Program-made: the position numbers and the translations under genes
From: Planctomycetaceae bacterium
GTDB taxonomy: Bacteria; Planctomycetota; UBA1135; GCA-002686595
Reading direction: 5' to 3'
NCBI GenBank assembly: GCA_011525785.1
Contig: WYBT01000026.1
Coordinates: forward strand, 62,001 to 126,000
DNA length: 64,000 nucleotides
The notes under the pieces: generated by a model
The model's database searches: none
What the model was told of the DNA's origin: nothing
Seen by the model: the letters and a program-made list of their open reading frames with translations, nothing else
Part shown: piece after piece, positions 9,601-19,875 of the stretch
Numbering within the stretch: the first letter of the stretch is position 1
Layout of the letters: the number at the start of each line of letters is the position of its first letter

Positions 9601-9784
9601 TGACCGCAAGACCGGCTTCGTCCAGGACAGCGGGACGACCACGCTCGACGGGCTCGCACCCGGCACGTGGAAGCTCTCGGCGCGTCCGATCGGGCCCTCG
9701 ACCAGCGGCCCGAGTGCTCCCCCCGACCAAGTCGTGGAGATCCAGGCCGGAAAGAGCACCGCGGTGCGCTTCGATATGCCCTGA
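6698..9784 (+). CDS. Large membrane-anchored carboxypeptidase-regulatory-like repeat protein
   Basis: A 1028-residue protein with an N-terminal transmembrane helix or uncleaved signal (residues 5-24), an Ala/Ser/Glu/Pro-rich linker to about residue 90, then about eight to ten repeats of a roughly 90-residue beta-sandwich of the CarboxypepD_reg / Cna-B-like kind. The recurring pattern is GxVxDaxGxPVaGAxVxV followed by TDAxGrFrxxxLxxGxyxLxV, for example near residues 95, 200, 500, 620, 740, 830 and 930. An Asp-rich strand, FDLDFDFDLS, lies near residue 328. Such repeats usually form rigid extracellular stalks. A strong ribosome binding site precedes the ATG. No catalytic domain is visible; a cell-surface or periplasmic structural role is inferred. 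Confidence 0.8.
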   Translation: MSSRLVLSLVVAFVALALGGIYLFTSKGDGANSGAASGRSASVEPKPSGAASADPIDEPAARPTTSAAAPAERTEIETAAAPRESASPAAGGAQAELTGVVLNAAGAPVAGAAVQVVPAGSFEFALPLEALDERMPGARRREVNTDAEGRFRYPGVTSGRQRVSVRAAKFAPFETSQVVVPAGASHDMGAITLEAGGVLTGRVVDQRGAGVAGAQVRRVLDAEPGALVFFDAGGLAPSVELAQTDASGSFRVDTLPVGAFKLRTWHEEHPDQLTEVEVELPGQVVAPVTIVLDDGAAISGRVVGAPAALLGELTVRAAPKRSGGGGFDLDFDFDLSSGATPQGGEARSAKLSPDGAFQVRGLRRDKDYVLSLKRSQRSEGELFGSQLSARVETRSGTSGVELAYRPESSVVFQVIDARTRQPIEALDVKAGIEFPVPIEPRAGAERGQYPDGRVRAGNLRPRSPNDRLTLSVEAVGYQTWSREDIALVEGGELDLGVVELVPTPIVRVTVLDDATGQPVRGARVSLSKVREPAAGGSFSISRSISVNAGDDDGPDLDEIDFDGDQARSARTDENGQVRLTSFDGERCELRVSHKDFAPQRSAPFVCSASGDEQTLRLRKGGTALVTLLDAAGAPLAGGTVERRDSGAGRGDGLGFGVGANASAVTDANGVARFERLASGLHEFRPAKSQKGAITGGAVMVFASGDDQEEGWVELELREGESSTLTLQAPLEVAVRGRVREAGQALSGANLTLEKKPAAGAPRMPALPFGDGPRARTDARGEYELTGVTPGEYTLSVSHPTRAMPTEIALRVGERDVQQDVELSLAIIEGRVVDAAGEPVSGARVWAEREESGAQSTQRVRVVFASDSGGMGMIGGDGASPDVFSDSDGRFSLRGVLTETKLVVRSESKGLQPARSGSLELTENEVERGVELVMQQAGQAEVSVFRADGSPASMVLVTAVPEGGASAGADRKTGFVQDSGTTTLDGLAPGTWKLSARPIGPSTSGPSAPPDQVVEIQAGKSTAVRFDMP

Positions 9785-9864
9785 ACGCGTTCTCGCGCGG
9801 CGTGCGCCGTGGGGCGACAGGCTGGCGTGCGCGGTCCGACGCCGCGCACAATGGCCGGTCTCTC

Positions 9865-10710
9865 ATGGCGCAACGCAACTACGACGCGATCCTGCTCGAC
9901 CTCGACGGCACGCTGCTCGACGAGCAGGACACGATCCACCCGCGCAACCTCGCGGCCCTGCGCGAGGCCGCCGCGCGCGGCGTGCGCGTGATGGTCGCGA
10001 CTGGGCGCTCGGAACTCGCCACGCTGCCGGTGCTCGCGCAACTTGGGATCGAGCACCCCGCGGTGGTGTTCAACGGCGCTGGCCTGTGGTGCCCGCGCGC
10101 CGGCCGTTTGATCGAAGAGCGCGTGCTCTCCGAACGCACGCTCGCACGCGCCGTCGAGTTCGGCGCCGCGGGCGGCTACATGACGGTCGCGATGTGCGCA
10201 GGCGTGAAGTACGCGACCTCGCCGCGCGACGATGACGAGACCAGCGCGCTCAAGGACATGCTGGGCCTCGTGCGGGTCGAGCCGCGCGAGTTGCTCGACC
10301 GGCGCGCGCTGCGCGTCACGCTGTTTTCGCAGTCCCACGCCAGCAGCGACGAGTTCGCGGCGCAGATCGAGCGCGCCATCGCGCAGCCGGTCTACACGAC
10401 GCACTTTCCGCTGTCGTGCCTGCCGCACCACCGCGCGAGCCGCATGCTCGTCGTCGACATCCACCCGCCCTGCAGGGGCAAGGCGGAGGCGCTGCGCTGG
10501 CTGGCGGAGGAGCACGGCGTCGATCCCGAGCGCGTCGTGGCGGTGGGTGACGCGGGCAACGACGTGCCCATGATGCGCGCCGCCGGCTTGGGCGTGGCGA
10601 TGGGCAACGCCTATCCCGACGCGCTGGCCGCCGCGGACCGCGTGATCGGCGCCAACGACACCGACGCCATCGCAGGGCTGGTCGAGGAGCTGTTCCTCAG
10701 CGCGAGCTGA
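9865..10710 (+). CDS. Cof-type HAD superfamily phosphatase
   Basis: A 281-residue hydrolase with all HAD motifs: nucleophile D12 in LDLDGTLLD (motif I), ATGRS (45-49, motif II), a lysine in GKAEALRWL (motif III) and GDAGNDVPMM (motif IV). The large insertion between motifs II and III is the C2b cap of the Cof/SupH group, which dephosphorylates sugar phosphates, pyridoxal phosphate or FMN. The ATG at 9865 was chosen because the conserved fold begins seven residues later; upstream in-frame codons belong to no recognisable domain. It follows the large repeat protein by 80 bases and converges on the FmdB gene. Substrate undetermined. Confidence 0.88.
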   Translation: MAQRNYDAILLDLDGTLLDEQDTIHPRNLAALREAAARGVRVMVATGRSELATLPVLAQLGIEHPAVVFNGAGLWCPRAGRLIEERVLSERTLARAVEFGAAGGYMTVAMCAGVKYATSPRDDDETSALKDMLGLVRVEPRELLDRRALRVTLFSQSHASSDEFAAQIERAIAQPVYTTHFPLSCLPHHRASRMLVVDIHPPCRGKAEALRWLAEEHGVDPERVVAVGDAGNDVPMMRAAGLGVAMGNAYPDALAAADRVIGANDTDAIAGLVEELFLSAS

Positions 10711-10721
10711 GCGGCCCGCGC

Positions 10722-11060
10722 TCAGCCCTTGGACTCCTTCGGTTTCGCGGGCGCTGGACTCGCCGGCGTTGCGCACGGACCGCCGCTGGCCGCGCACGAC
10801 TTGGTGTCGCCAGTGCAGCTCCCGCCGCCTTCGCTGGCCGCTTTGGAGTCGGCCGCGGCCGCCTGCGAGTAGGACGAGCTGCGGTAGTCGGTCTGGTAGA
10901 AGCCCGAGCCCTTGAAGAGGATCCCGGCGCCGGCGCCGATCTGTCGCACGAGCTTGGATGCGCCGCACTTGGGGCACTTGCGCTTGGGCTTCTCGGTCAT
11001 CGACTGGAAGTACTCGACGCGCGTCTGACACGCGCTGCACACGTAGTCGTAGGTCGGCAT
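10722..11060 (-). CDS. FmdB-family zinc-ribbon protein
   Basis: A 112-residue protein opening with MPTYDYVCSACQTRVE and a second pair CPKCG at 29-33, the CxxC...CxxC zinc ribbon of the FmdB (putative regulatory) family. The remaining 70 residues are Ser/Ala/Gly/Pro-rich and contain three more cysteines (CTGDTKSC, GPC), longer than the minimal family member. It is the last gene of a minus-strand block after dnaJ and grpE, 33 bases behind grpE, so it is probably cotranscribed with them. A regulatory or metal-sensing role is only inferred from family name. Confidence 0.85.
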   Translation of the reverse strand: MPTYDYVCSACQTRVEYFQSMTEKPKRKCPKCGASKLVRQIGAGAGILFKGSGFYQTDYRSSSYSQAAAADSKAASEGGGSCTGDTKSCAASGGPCATPASPAPAKPKESKG

Positions 11061-11093
11061 GGCGGATCGTTGCTGCTGGCTCTGGGCTGCGGG

Positions 11094-11687
11094 TCAGTTG
11101 GGCTTGCTGGCGGTGGCGCTGTCGCTGCTCGAGCCGGTCTGGGCTGCGGGCGCGGCAGCAACGCGCACGTGCGCCGCGCGCAGCACCGTCCCGCGCCACG
11201 TCCAGCCTCGCCGCAGCACGTCGACGACCGCGCCGGGCGCGTGTTCGGCGCTGGCCACGGTGGTGACGGCCTCGTGCAGCTTGGGATCGAACTCGGCGCT
11301 GTCGGGAATCGGGGCCGCGCCTTCCTGGGAGAGCGCGTGCAGGAACTGACGCCGCGTGAGCTCGACGCCGTGCGCCAGTTGCCTCGCATCCTCGCTGCGC
11401 GCCTCGGTCTTGAGCGCCAGATCGAGGTTGTCGACCACCACGAACAGGTTCTGCAGCAGATTCTCGAGCGAGCGCCGGACGGCGTTGTCGATGTCGATCT
11501 GCGTGCGCTTGCGCAGGTTCTGGTAGTCGGCGCGCGCGCGGGCCAGCTGCGTGAGCAGCTCGTCGCGCTCGCTGCGCAGCACGTCGCGCTCGCTGTCCGA
11601 GTCGGACGCGTTGGCCGCGCCGCTGCCCGTGGCGCGCGACGCGGAACTGTCGGGGGTCGGGTCGGCTTGCTGGGTGTTGTCGCTCAT
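11094..11687 (-). CDS. grpE: Nucleotide exchange factor GrpE
   Basis: A 197-residue GrpE that releases ADP from DnaK. An acidic, disordered N-terminus is followed by a long coiled-coil helix from about residue 33 (including RADYQNLRKRTQIDID), the four-helix region, and the beta-domain with DPKLHEAVTTV near residues 133-145. A Ser/Ala-rich tail of about 20 residues ends the protein. The position 23 bases behind dnaJ on the minus strand fits a DnaK-cochaperone operon; dnaK itself is not in this window. Confidence 0.93.
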   Translation of the reverse strand: MSDNTQQADPTPDSSASRATGSGAANASDSDSERDVLRSERDELLTQLARARADYQNLRKRTQIDIDNAVRRSLENLLQNLFVVVDNLDLALKTEARSEDARQLAHGVELTRRQFLHALSQEGAAPIPDSAEFDPKLHEAVTTVASAEHAPGAVVDVLRRGWTWRGTVLRAAHVRVAAAPAAQTGSSSDSATASKPN

Positions 11688-11710
11688 GGTTGGTCTCGCT
11701 GGCGCGGCGT

Positions 11711-12832
11711 TCAGCTGAAGTAGTTGACGATCTTCTCGAAGAACGAACGGTTGCCCGAGCCCTTGCGCTCGAGCTCGGCGAACTCGTTCAGGAGTTCGCG
11801 CTGGCGGTCGCTGAGCTTCTTGGGCACCTCGACGAACACTCGGACGAGCTGGTCTCCCCGGCCGCGGCCCTCGAGCACCGGCAGGCCCTGTCCGCGCAAG
11901 CGCAGCACCTTGCCGCTCTGCGTGCCGGCCGGGATCGTCATCTCGGCGCGCCCGCGCAGGGTCGGGATCTCGACCGTGTCGCCCAGCGCCATCTGCGCGA
12001 ACGAGACCGGGATCTCCGTGAGCACGTCGGCGCCGCTGCGCTGGAAGATCTTGTGCTCGGCCTCGCGGATCACGACGTACAGATCGCCGCGCGGAGCGTT
12101 GGGCTCGCCCGCGTCGCCCTCGCCGGCGACACGCAGGCGCACGCCCTCTTCGACGCCGGGCGGAATGCGGATCGGGATCTCGGCCTTCGCCGTCTCTGAG
12201 CCGGCGCCTCGGCAGTTCGCGCAGGGCGACTCGACTACCTGTCCCGCGCCCTGACAGCGCGGACAGGGCGTCACCATCGCGAAGAAGCCCTGGCTGCGGT
12301 GCACCTGTCCGCGGCCGCTGCAGGTCGCGCAGGTCGTGCGCGAGGTGCCGGGCTTGGCGCCGCTGCCCGCGCAGGCCTTGCAGGTGTCCTGACGCTTGAG
12401 CACGACCGTGCGCTCGACGCCCTGGTCGATCTCTTCGAGCGTGAGGTCGAGCACGATCTTGAGGTCGCGGCCGCGCTGCGGGCCGCCGCGGCCGCGCCGC
12501 GCGCCGCCGAACAGGTCGCCGAACACGCTCCCGCCGAAGACATCGCCGAAGGCGGCGAAGATGTCCTCCATGTTCTCGAAACGCTGGCCCTGGAAGCCGC
12601 CGGCGTCGAAGGCGCGGTGTCCGAACTGATCGTAGTTGCGGCGCTTGGTCTCGTCGCCGAGGACGTCGTAGGCCTCGGCGGCCTCCTTGAAGCGCGCTTC
12701 GGCTTCCTTGTCCCCGGGATTGCGGTCGGGGTGGTGCTTGAGCGCCAGCTTGCGGTAGGCCTTCTTGATGTCCTCCGCGCTGGCGCCCTTCTCCACGCCG
12801 AGCACTTCGTAGTAGTCGCGCTTGTCGCTCAT
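11711..12832 (-). CDS. dnaJ: Chaperone protein DnaJ (type I Hsp40)
   Basis: A 373-residue co-chaperone that stimulates DnaK ATP hydrolysis and delivers unfolded clients. The J-domain occupies residues 1-70 with the HPD tripeptide at 34-36. A Gly/Phe-rich linker follows ([20 protein letters not shown]), then four CxxCxGxG zinc motifs ([32 protein letters not shown]) and the C-terminal peptide-binding domains. Length and domain order are standard for DnaJ. It heads the dnaJ-grpE-fmdB run. A perfect 12-bp inverted repeat lies between it and the upstream groEL gene. Confidence 0.96.
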   Translation of the reverse strand: MSDKRDYYEVLGVEKGASAEDIKKAYRKLALKHHPDRNPGDKEAEARFKEAAEAYDVLGDETKRRNYDQFGHRAFDAGGFQGQRFENMEDIFAAFGDVFGGSVFGDLFGGARRGRGGPQRGRDLKIVLDLTLEEIDQGVERTVVLKRQDTCKACAGSGAKPGTSRTTCATCSGRGQVHRSQGFFAMVTPCPRCQGAGQVVESPCANCRGAGSETAKAEIPIRIPPGVEEGVRLRVAGEGDAGEPNAPRGDLYVVIREAEHKIFQRSGADVLTEIPVSFAQMALGDTVEIPTLRGRAEMTIPAGTQSGKVLRLRGQGLPVLEGRGRGDQLVRVFVEVPKKLSDRQRELLNEFAELERKGSGNRSFFEKIVNYFS

Positions 12833-12921
12833 CGAGAGTCTCCTGGTGGAAAAACCGCGGGATGTCGAGTGGCCCGCGCTTCGATCCAGGGGCGGAGTTG
12901 ACCCCAGGGGCGTTTGGGAGT

Positions 12922-12957
12922 GCGCCCCGGCCGTGCGCAGCGGCGCGGCCGGGGCGC
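12922..12957. terminator. Perfect 12-bp GC hairpin between groEL and dnaJ
   Basis: Arms GCGCCCCGGCCG (12922-12933) and CGGCCGGGGCGC (12946-12957) enclose a 12-base loop. It lies 36 bases downstream of the groEL stop on the minus strand and could end or attenuate that transcript. No T-run follows on either strand, so intrinsic termination is uncertain; a processing or stability hairpin is equally possible. Confidence 0.45.
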
Positions 12958-12992
12958 GTAGGTTCTCGCGCTTGGCGCTGGCGTTCAGCGCC

Positions 12993-14654
<1,662 letters not shown>

Positions 14655-16343
14655 CTAGAAGTCCATGCCTCCCATGCCGCCCATGCCACCCATGCCGCCG
14701 CCCATCTCATCCATGTCGCCCTCGCCGCCGTGGCCGCCGGGGCCCTTCTTCTTGGCCGGCTCGGGCTTGGCGACGATCAGCGCGTCGGTCGACAGCAGCA
14801 GCAGCGCCACGCTGACCGCGTTGGCGAGCGCGGTCTTGGTGACCTTGGCGGGGTCGAGGATGCCGAACTTGAGCATGTCGCCGTACTGCCCGGAGTTCGC
14901 ATCGAAGCCCCACGTGGGGGACTTCTCGCGCAGGATGCGGTGCGCCACGACCGTGCCGTCGAAGCCCGCGTTCTCGGAGATCTTCTGCACCGGGCGCGCG
15001 AGCGCGTCGTACAGCGCGTCGAGGCCGGTGTTGTAGTCGTCGTCGTCCGTGCGCTTGAGCTTCTTGAGCGACTCGCGCGCGCGCAGCAGCGCCACGCCGC
15101 CGCCCGGCAGCACGCCCGACTCGACCGCGGCGCGCGTGGAGTGCAGCGCGTCCTCGATCAGCGCCTTGCGCTCCTTGACTTCGGTCTCGGTGGCGCCGCC
15201 GACGTTGATCTGCGCGATGCCGCCGGTGAGCTTGGCGAGCCGCTCCTGCAGCTTCTCGCGGTCGTAGTCCGAAGTGGTCGTCTCGATCTCGGCGCGGATC
15301 TGCGCCACGCGGTCCTCCACGTCCTTGCGGGCGCCGGCGCCGTCCACGATGGTGGTGTTCTCGGCGCTGATGACCACGCGCTTGGCGGAGCCCAGGTCGC
15401 GCAGTGTGAGCTTGTCGAGCTCCAGTCCCAGGTCCTTCATGACCGCCTTCGCTCCCGTGAGCGCGGCGATGTCGGCCAGCATGGCCTTGCGGCGGTCGCC
15501 GTAGCCCGGCGCCTTGACCGCGCAGCACTGCACGATGCCGCGCAGCTTGTTGACCACCAGCGTCGCGAGCGCCTCGGACTCGACTTCCTCGGCGATGATG
15601 AGCAGCGGCTTGCCGGCGTTCTTCACCGCCTCGAGCAGCGGCAGGAGCTTTTGGATGTTCGAGATCTTGTCCTCGTGCACGAGGATCAAGGGCTTCTCGT
15701 ACACGCACTCCATCGCGTTGGGGTCGGTGACGAAGTGCGGCGAGATGAAGCCGCGGTCGAACTGCATGCCCTCGACGATCGTGACCTCGGTCTCCAGGCC
15801 CTTGCCCTCCTCGACCGTGATGACGCCGTCCTTGCCGACCTTGTCCATCGCGTCGCCGATGATCTTGCCGACGCGCGGGTCGTTGTTGGCGGAGATCGTT
15901 CCGACCTGCCGGACTTCGTCGTTGCTCGAGACCTTCTTGGCGGCCTTGTCGAGCGCCTCGATGACCGCGTTGCGGCCGTCGTTGAGACCGGCGACCAGGC
16001 GCGCGTGGCTCGCGCCGGCGGTGATGGCGCGCAGGCCGTGCGTGAAGATCGACTCGGTGAGCAGCGTCGCGGTCGTCGTGCCGTCGCCGGCGACGTCGCT
16101 GGTCTTGCTGGCGACTTCCTTGACGAGCTTGGCGCCCAGGTCTTCGTAGGGGTCGGTGAGCTGAACCTCTTCGGCGACCGTGACACCGTCCTTGGTGATC
16201 GTCGGCGCGCCCCAGCCCTTGTCGAGGACGGCGTTGCGCCCACGGGGCCCGAGGGTGCTGGTGACGGCCTTGGCCAGTTTCTCGACGCCGCGGCGGATCG
16301 CTTCGCGCGCCTCCGCCTCAAAAACCAATTGCTTCGCAGCCAT
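14655..16343 (-). CDS. groEL: Chaperonin GroEL, copy 2 (divergent paralogue with Gly-Met tail)
   Basis: A 562-residue GroEL paralogue. The ATG at 16343 starts [16 protein letters not shown], the usual GroEL N-terminus. [10 protein letters not shown] and [19 protein letters not shown] are conserved, but the normally well-kept stretch after the ATP site reads [16 protein letters not shown] instead of the NPM-type sequence, and there is a longer acidic C-terminal extension ending in GGM repeats ([15 protein letters not shown]). It lies upstream of copy 1 in the same orientation. Duplicated chaperonins often divide clients or stress conditions; that is inference here. The upstream 487-bp gap carries an inverted repeat that could be its control site. 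Confidence 0.93.
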   Translation of the reverse strand: MAAKQLVFEAEAREAIRRGVEKLAKAVTSTLGPRGRNAVLDKGWGAPTITKDGVTVAEEVQLTDPYEDLGAKLVKEVASKTSDVAGDGTTTATLLTESIFTHGLRAITAGASHARLVAGLNDGRNAVIEALDKAAKKVSSNDEVRQVGTISANNDPRVGKIIGDAMDKVGKDGVITVEEGKGLETEVTIVEGMQFDRGFISPHFVTDPNAMECVYEKPLILVHEDKISNIQKLLPLLEAVKNAGKPLLIIAEEVESEALATLVVNKLRGIVQCCAVKAPGYGDRRKAMLADIAALTGAKAVMKDLGLELDKLTLRDLGSAKRVVISAENTTIVDGAGARKDVEDRVAQIRAEIETTTSDYDREKLQERLAKLTGGIAQINVGGATETEVKERKALIEDALHSTRAAVESGVLPGGGVALLRARESLKKLKRTDDDDYNTGLDALYDALARPVQKISENAGFDGTVVAHRILREKSPTWGFDANSGQYGDMLKFGILDPAKVTKTALANAVSVALLLLSTDALIVAKPEPAKKKGPGGHGGEGDMDEMGGGMGGMGGMGGMDF

Positions 16344-16830
16344 GGGGAGTTCTGTGCTCGCCTTCGAGCGGTAGGGATTCGGAAGGGAACGTGTTCGCAG
16401 TCGTGGGGGGGGGCGGACGAGGTCGTTCGCGCGCGTGGGGCCACTGCCGCGGGGGCGGCGGCCGCGCGCGGCTCGCGTGCCGACCCCCGCGCGATGGGGG
16501 AGTGCGGCGCGTCGAGCGCTCGTCGCGCGCCGTCCATGAGGCCTCGACGCGCGCCGTCCGTGTGAGCACGGTTGCCCGACACGGACGGCGCGCCCCGAAC
16601 GCAAGAAGCGCGCCGCGGAGCCCGCGAGCGGGCGAAGCGCACTTCGAGGCCCGCAGCGGCGGCCGGCGCGAGCTGTCGGGGCCCCAGGCCCTTGGGTGGG
16701 TGCTGTCGAATTGGCAGCATCCGGCGGGCGCCGGACTCGGCGCTGCCAGCGTGGCAGCGGCAGCCTGCAGCCCGCGGGCCGTCGCTCCGCGTACATGCGC
16801 CCCCGTCGCGCCGGCAGTTAGAGTTCGCGC
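16344..16830. other. Intergenic region between groEL copy 2 and NPCBM gene, 487 bp
   Basis: Divergent control region. It holds a run of nine G at 16405-16413, an imperfect direct repeat of GCGCGCCGTCC (near 16525 and at 16549) and the inverted repeat described separately. A TAGAGT hexamer at 16820-16825 sits just ahead of the plus-strand ATG. No classical CIRCE element (TTAGCACTC/GAGTGCTAA) is visible and no gene is apparent. Confidence 0.5.
16549..16593. repeat. Perfect 15-bp inverted repeat upstream of groEL
   Basis: Arms GCGCGCCGTCCGTGT (16549-16563) and ACACGGACGGCGCGC (16579-16593) are exact complements around a 15-base spacer. The centre is about 228 bases ahead of the groEL copy 2 ATG and 260 bases ahead of the plus-strand gene. 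It could be an operator for a heat-shock repressor, or a hairpin in a long 5' leader. It is too far from any stop codon to look like a terminator. Confidence 0.55.
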
Positions 16831-18057
16831 ATGCGCCCCTCGCTCTCCTTCGGATCGCTGGTCGCCCTGGCGACGCTCGTCTCGCCCGCCGACGCTTCCG
16901 CGCCGCAGACCGCAGGCGCGCCGCCGGCGTCCGCGGAGTCCGTCGAGGTGCAGTCCCGAGCCGGCGCTTGGCGGCGCATCCCGGTGGCGGAGTTCCGGCT
17001 CGCCAGCTTCGCCGAACTGGACGCGATCGCCGTGCGCTTCGAGCGTCCCGCCGCGCGCAGCGCAGCGCTACCCGCCGCGGATGCGTTCGAGTTCCAGCTC
17101 GGCGGCGGCGAGTGGGTCAACGCCCGGCTGGTGCGCGCCGAGGGCGAGCGTCTGTGGGTCGAACTCGGCGCCGGTGCGGCGCTGGAGCTGTCGATCGACG
17201 ACGTCCTCTCCATCTCCGCGCCCGCGCGGCTCGCCGGACTGGAGTCCGCCCCCGCCGCGAGCGGCGACCGGCTGTACTGGTTGCGCCCCAAGGGCGTCGA
17301 CCGCGTCGATGGCGCGTTCCAGGAGTTTGTCGAAGGCGGCGTCGTGTTCGAGAGCGCGCTGGGCGTGAAGACCTTCCCGTGGAGCGAGGTCGGCGCGCTG
17401 GTGATCGAGCCGTTGGGCGCGCCCGCGGCCCTGGCTGCTGGACCCGCGCGCGTCGAGGTCGACCTCGCGCCGACGGGCCGACTGCGCGCGGAGCTGGTGG
17501 CGATCGAAGGCGGGCGTGTGAAGCTGCGTTGGCGCGCCGCCCGCGAACTCGAGCTGGCTCTCGACGGTGTCGATCAACTGGTGCGCGACGACGGCAGTGT
17601 CGGTCACTTGGGCGCGCTCGCGCCGGCGAAGGTGCTCGAGGGCTGGCCGCCCGACGATGAGGCCGGCATGCGCTGGCCGTTCCAGGTCGATCGCTCGGTG
17701 GTGGGCGGTCCGTTGCGCGCCGGTGGTCGCGTTTGGTCGCGCGGAATCGGAGTGCACGCTCCCAGTCGTCTGGAGTGGGATCTGGACGGCGGCTGGAAGC
17801 GCCTGGTCGGCGCCGCGGCCATCGACGACTCCGTCGGGTTGCTCGCCTACCGCGGCAGCGTGCGCTGCGCGATCTACCTCGACGGCGCCGCGACGCCGGT
17901 GTGGAGCAGCGGTCGCATCGAGGGCGGCGCCGTCCCCGTCGCGCTCGGCGAGATCGACTTGAGCGGCGTGCGACGTGTGGCGCTCGAAGTCGACATGGGC
18001 GAGCGCCTGTACGTCGCTGACCGGCTCAACTGGCTCGACCTGCGTCTGATCCGCTGA
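16831..18057 (+). CDS. Secreted protein with C-terminal NPCBM carbohydrate-binding domain
   Basis: A 408-residue protein with a signal peptide (MRPSLSFGSLVALATLVSPADA). The C-terminal 130 residues match the NPCBM module pattern: GRVWSRGIGVHAPSRLEWDL, a buried beta core, SVGLLAYRGSVRCAIYLDG and a final RLNWLDLRLI strand, the part often found beside glycoside hydrolases. The N-terminal 260 residues are beta-rich with repeated strand pairs but no recognisable enzyme. Likely a periplasmic or outer-surface glycan-binding protein. No partner gene is evident; the next gene is convergent. Confidence 0.78.
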   Translation: MRPSLSFGSLVALATLVSPADASAPQTAGAPPASAESVEVQSRAGAWRRIPVAEFRLASFAELDAIAVRFERPAARSAALPAADAFEFQLGGGEWVNARLVRAEGERLWVELGAGAALELSIDDVLSISAPARLAGLESAPAASGDRLYWLRPKGVDRVDGAFQEFVEGGVVFESALGVKTFPWSEVGALVIEPLGAPAALAAGPARVEVDLAPTGRLRAELVAIEGGRVKLRWRAARELELALDGVDQLVRDDGSVGHLGALAPAKVLEGWPPDDEAGMRWPFQVDRSVVGGPLRAGGRVWSRGIGVHAPSRLEWDLDGGWKRLVGAAAIDDSVGLLAYRGSVRCAIYLDGAATPVWSSGRIEGGAVPVALGEIDLSGVRRVALEVDMGERLYVADRLNWLDLRLIR

Positions 18058-18097
18058 GCCGGAGGGTAAGTCGCAGGGCCTGCTGCCGTCGCGGCCT

Positions 18098-19159
18098 TCA
18101 GGCGTCGCGGCGGATCGGCGCTTCCAGCGAGCGGTAGTAGACGCCGCGGTCGCCGCCCGCGCGCTTGGCTTGCCGCAGCGATTCCTCGGCGTGCAGGCGC
18201 AGCTCTTCGACCGAGCGCAGGTCCGCGCCGCCGAAGGTCTCGAAGCCGATGCTGGCGGTCACGCGCAACTCGCGCTCGCCGCTGGAGGCAGTCGTCGAGA
18301 GCGCGCCGATGGCCTCGAGCAGGCGCAACACGACGCTCGCCGCGTCCACCTTGCGCGTGTAGGGCAGCAGCACGCCGAACTCGTCCCCGCCCAAGCGCGC
18401 GGCGACGTCCTCAGCGCGCAGCGTGGCGCGGATCGCCTGGCCCACACGGCTGATGATCTCGTCGCCGATGGTGTGGTTGTAGAGCTTGTTGATGCTGCCG
18501 AACTCGTCGAGGTCGATCAGCAGCAGCGCCATGTGCAGGTGGTGGCGCTGCGAGGCGGAGAAGTGGGCTCGCAACTGACCTTGGAACACGTGCGGCCGCA
18601 ACAAGTCCGTGCGGTCGTCGTGCGTCGCCAGGTGTCGCAGGCGCGCCGCTTCCCGGTGCGACGCCACCTGGCGGTGCAGGAGCTCGATGCGCAGCGCGAG
18701 TTCGTCGAGCGAAGCGCCGCGCCGCACCACGTCCCACGGCGACGAGGGCCAGCTCTGGCCCAGCTCCCAGGGCGAGGCGGGGCCGACGTCGTCGACCACC
18801 GCGAGCACACCCAGCGGGTGGCCGGCGGCCTGGATCAGCGCTTCGAGTTCTCGACCGCTGTGGTGCGAGAGCCGATCTACGACGGCCACGGTCGCCTGGC
18901 TGTTGCTGGCGACGCGCGCGCTTTCGGCGAGCGAGGTCGAGACGTGCATGCTCCAGCCCCGTTCGGTCAGCGCGCGCGAGCGCTCGGACCAGCCGGCGCC
19001 GCGGTGGTCGCACCACAGCACAATGGGGGTGGAGGGCGGCGGGGCCTCGTTCTCCCGGGCAGGCCCAAGGGCCGCCGGCGCCGAATCACTCGAGCTGTCG
19101 GGCATGTTGCGGTGGGCGCCGGCGCCGCGGCCCGGGCGGGTCGCAGCCGGCGTCTCCAT
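18098..19159 (-). CDS. Diguanylate cyclase with N-terminal receiver-like domain
   Basis: A 353-residue protein predicted to make cyclic di-GMP from two GTP. The active-site GGDEF is at 257-261 inside RLGGDEFGVLLPY, and the product-inhibition site RxxD is RAED at 248-251, five residues before it, so both catalysis and feedback appear intact. Residues 45-165 look like a receiver-type alpha/beta domain (VAVVDRLSHHSGRELEALI) without a clear phosphoacceptor pattern, perhaps a pseudo-receiver. The ATG at 19159 is chosen; an in-frame GTG at 19216 would add 19 residues. It is a single-gene unit. Confidence 0.85.
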   Translation of the reverse strand: METPAATRPGRGAGAHRNMPDSSSDSAPAALGPARENEAPPPSTPIVLWCDHRGAGWSERSRALTERGWSMHVSTSLAESARVASNSQATVAVVDRLSHHSGRELEALIQAAGHPLGVLAVVDDVGPASPWELGQSWPSSPWDVVRRGASLDELALRIELLHRQVASHREAARLRHLATHDDRTDLLRPHVFQGQLRAHFSASQRHHLHMALLLIDLDEFGSINKLYNHTIGDEIISRVGQAIRATLRAEDVAARLGGDEFGVLLPYTRKVDAASVVLRLLEAIGALSTTASSGERELRVTASIGFETFGGADLRSVEELRLHAEESLRQAKRAGGDRGVYYRSLEAPIRRDA

Positions 19160-19875
19160 GAAGGCTGAAAGTATGGCCTCGATGGGGGAATTTAGGAATG
19201 CGCTTTGTTCGGTCACGCGGCGATGGGGCGTCGGGGTAGCTGCGGGGGCCGGCCTGGGCCGGCCGGCGAGCTGCGGTCTGACGTAGACGAGCGGGGGTGG
19301 GTTCGGGGCGGAGCGGCTGGCGCCGCGACCTCCCGGGGCGTGGCGCTGGACACACGAACAGCGCACCGTTCCGGAACCCCGAGCCGCGCACCGCTTTGCG
19401 TGGCTGCGTCACCCGCGCGGATCCGCTCGCACGGGCGCGCGGCAGGCGGCGCAGGAGGACTCTGTCGGCCGCTCCAACGCGACGTGACCGCGCGCAGCGA
19501 GGCCGGAGAATTCGAACCTGCCTCGTGCACAGGGGAATCCGCAGATCCGAGCGCACTCGGGGGCGCCATTTTTCTGAGCGCGGGCGCGCGCTCGGGTCCG
19601 GACCGGCGCTGCGCCGGCCGCTCGAGCTTGGACGCGCGCGCTGCTCGCCGCTAGACTCCTCGCCCTTTTGTCGCTCGCATCCAGGCCTGCGCGAGCCTGC
19701 CCCACGCCCCGCGTGGCGCGCGCTCTCCAGGCTTGACCGTGCGCGCGCTCCGGCGTCAGCGGCCCGCGTGGGTCGCGGCGTCCAACCGTCGGCGAGCCGG
19801 CGGCCAGCCCTCGACCTCGCCTCGTGCGAACGTCGCGACGGCCGCCCTCGCGCCGACTCTCCTCAACCCTCTTCC
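19160..19875. other. 716-bp gene-free control region between the cyclase and rpsB
   Basis: Divergent intergenic region. It contains an 8-bp perfect hairpin GGCCGGCC-TG-GGCCGGCC (19247-19264), a smaller CCGGCG/CGCCGG hairpin near 19604, and the rpsB promoter candidate at 19628-19657. A less GC-rich patch near 19160-19215 probably carries the cyclase promoter. Open frames here on both strands show no recognisable protein and I do not call a gene. A long rpsB leader of about 210 bases is implied. Confidence 0.5.
19628..19657 (+). promoter_or_regulatory. Candidate sigma70-type promoter of the rpsB cluster
   Basis: TTGGAC (19628-19633) and TAGACT (19652-19657) are separated by 18 bases. The same TAGACT -10 hexamer occurs in the candidate tRNA-Leu promoter, supporting a local consensus. 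It would leave a leader of about 210 bases before rpsB. Confidence 0.4.

Noticed and set aside
19490..19530. T-arm-like GGTTCGAATTC on the minus strand, possible tRNA
   Set aside because: The flanking bases do not pair as a T-stem and no acceptor or anticodon arm could be drawn.
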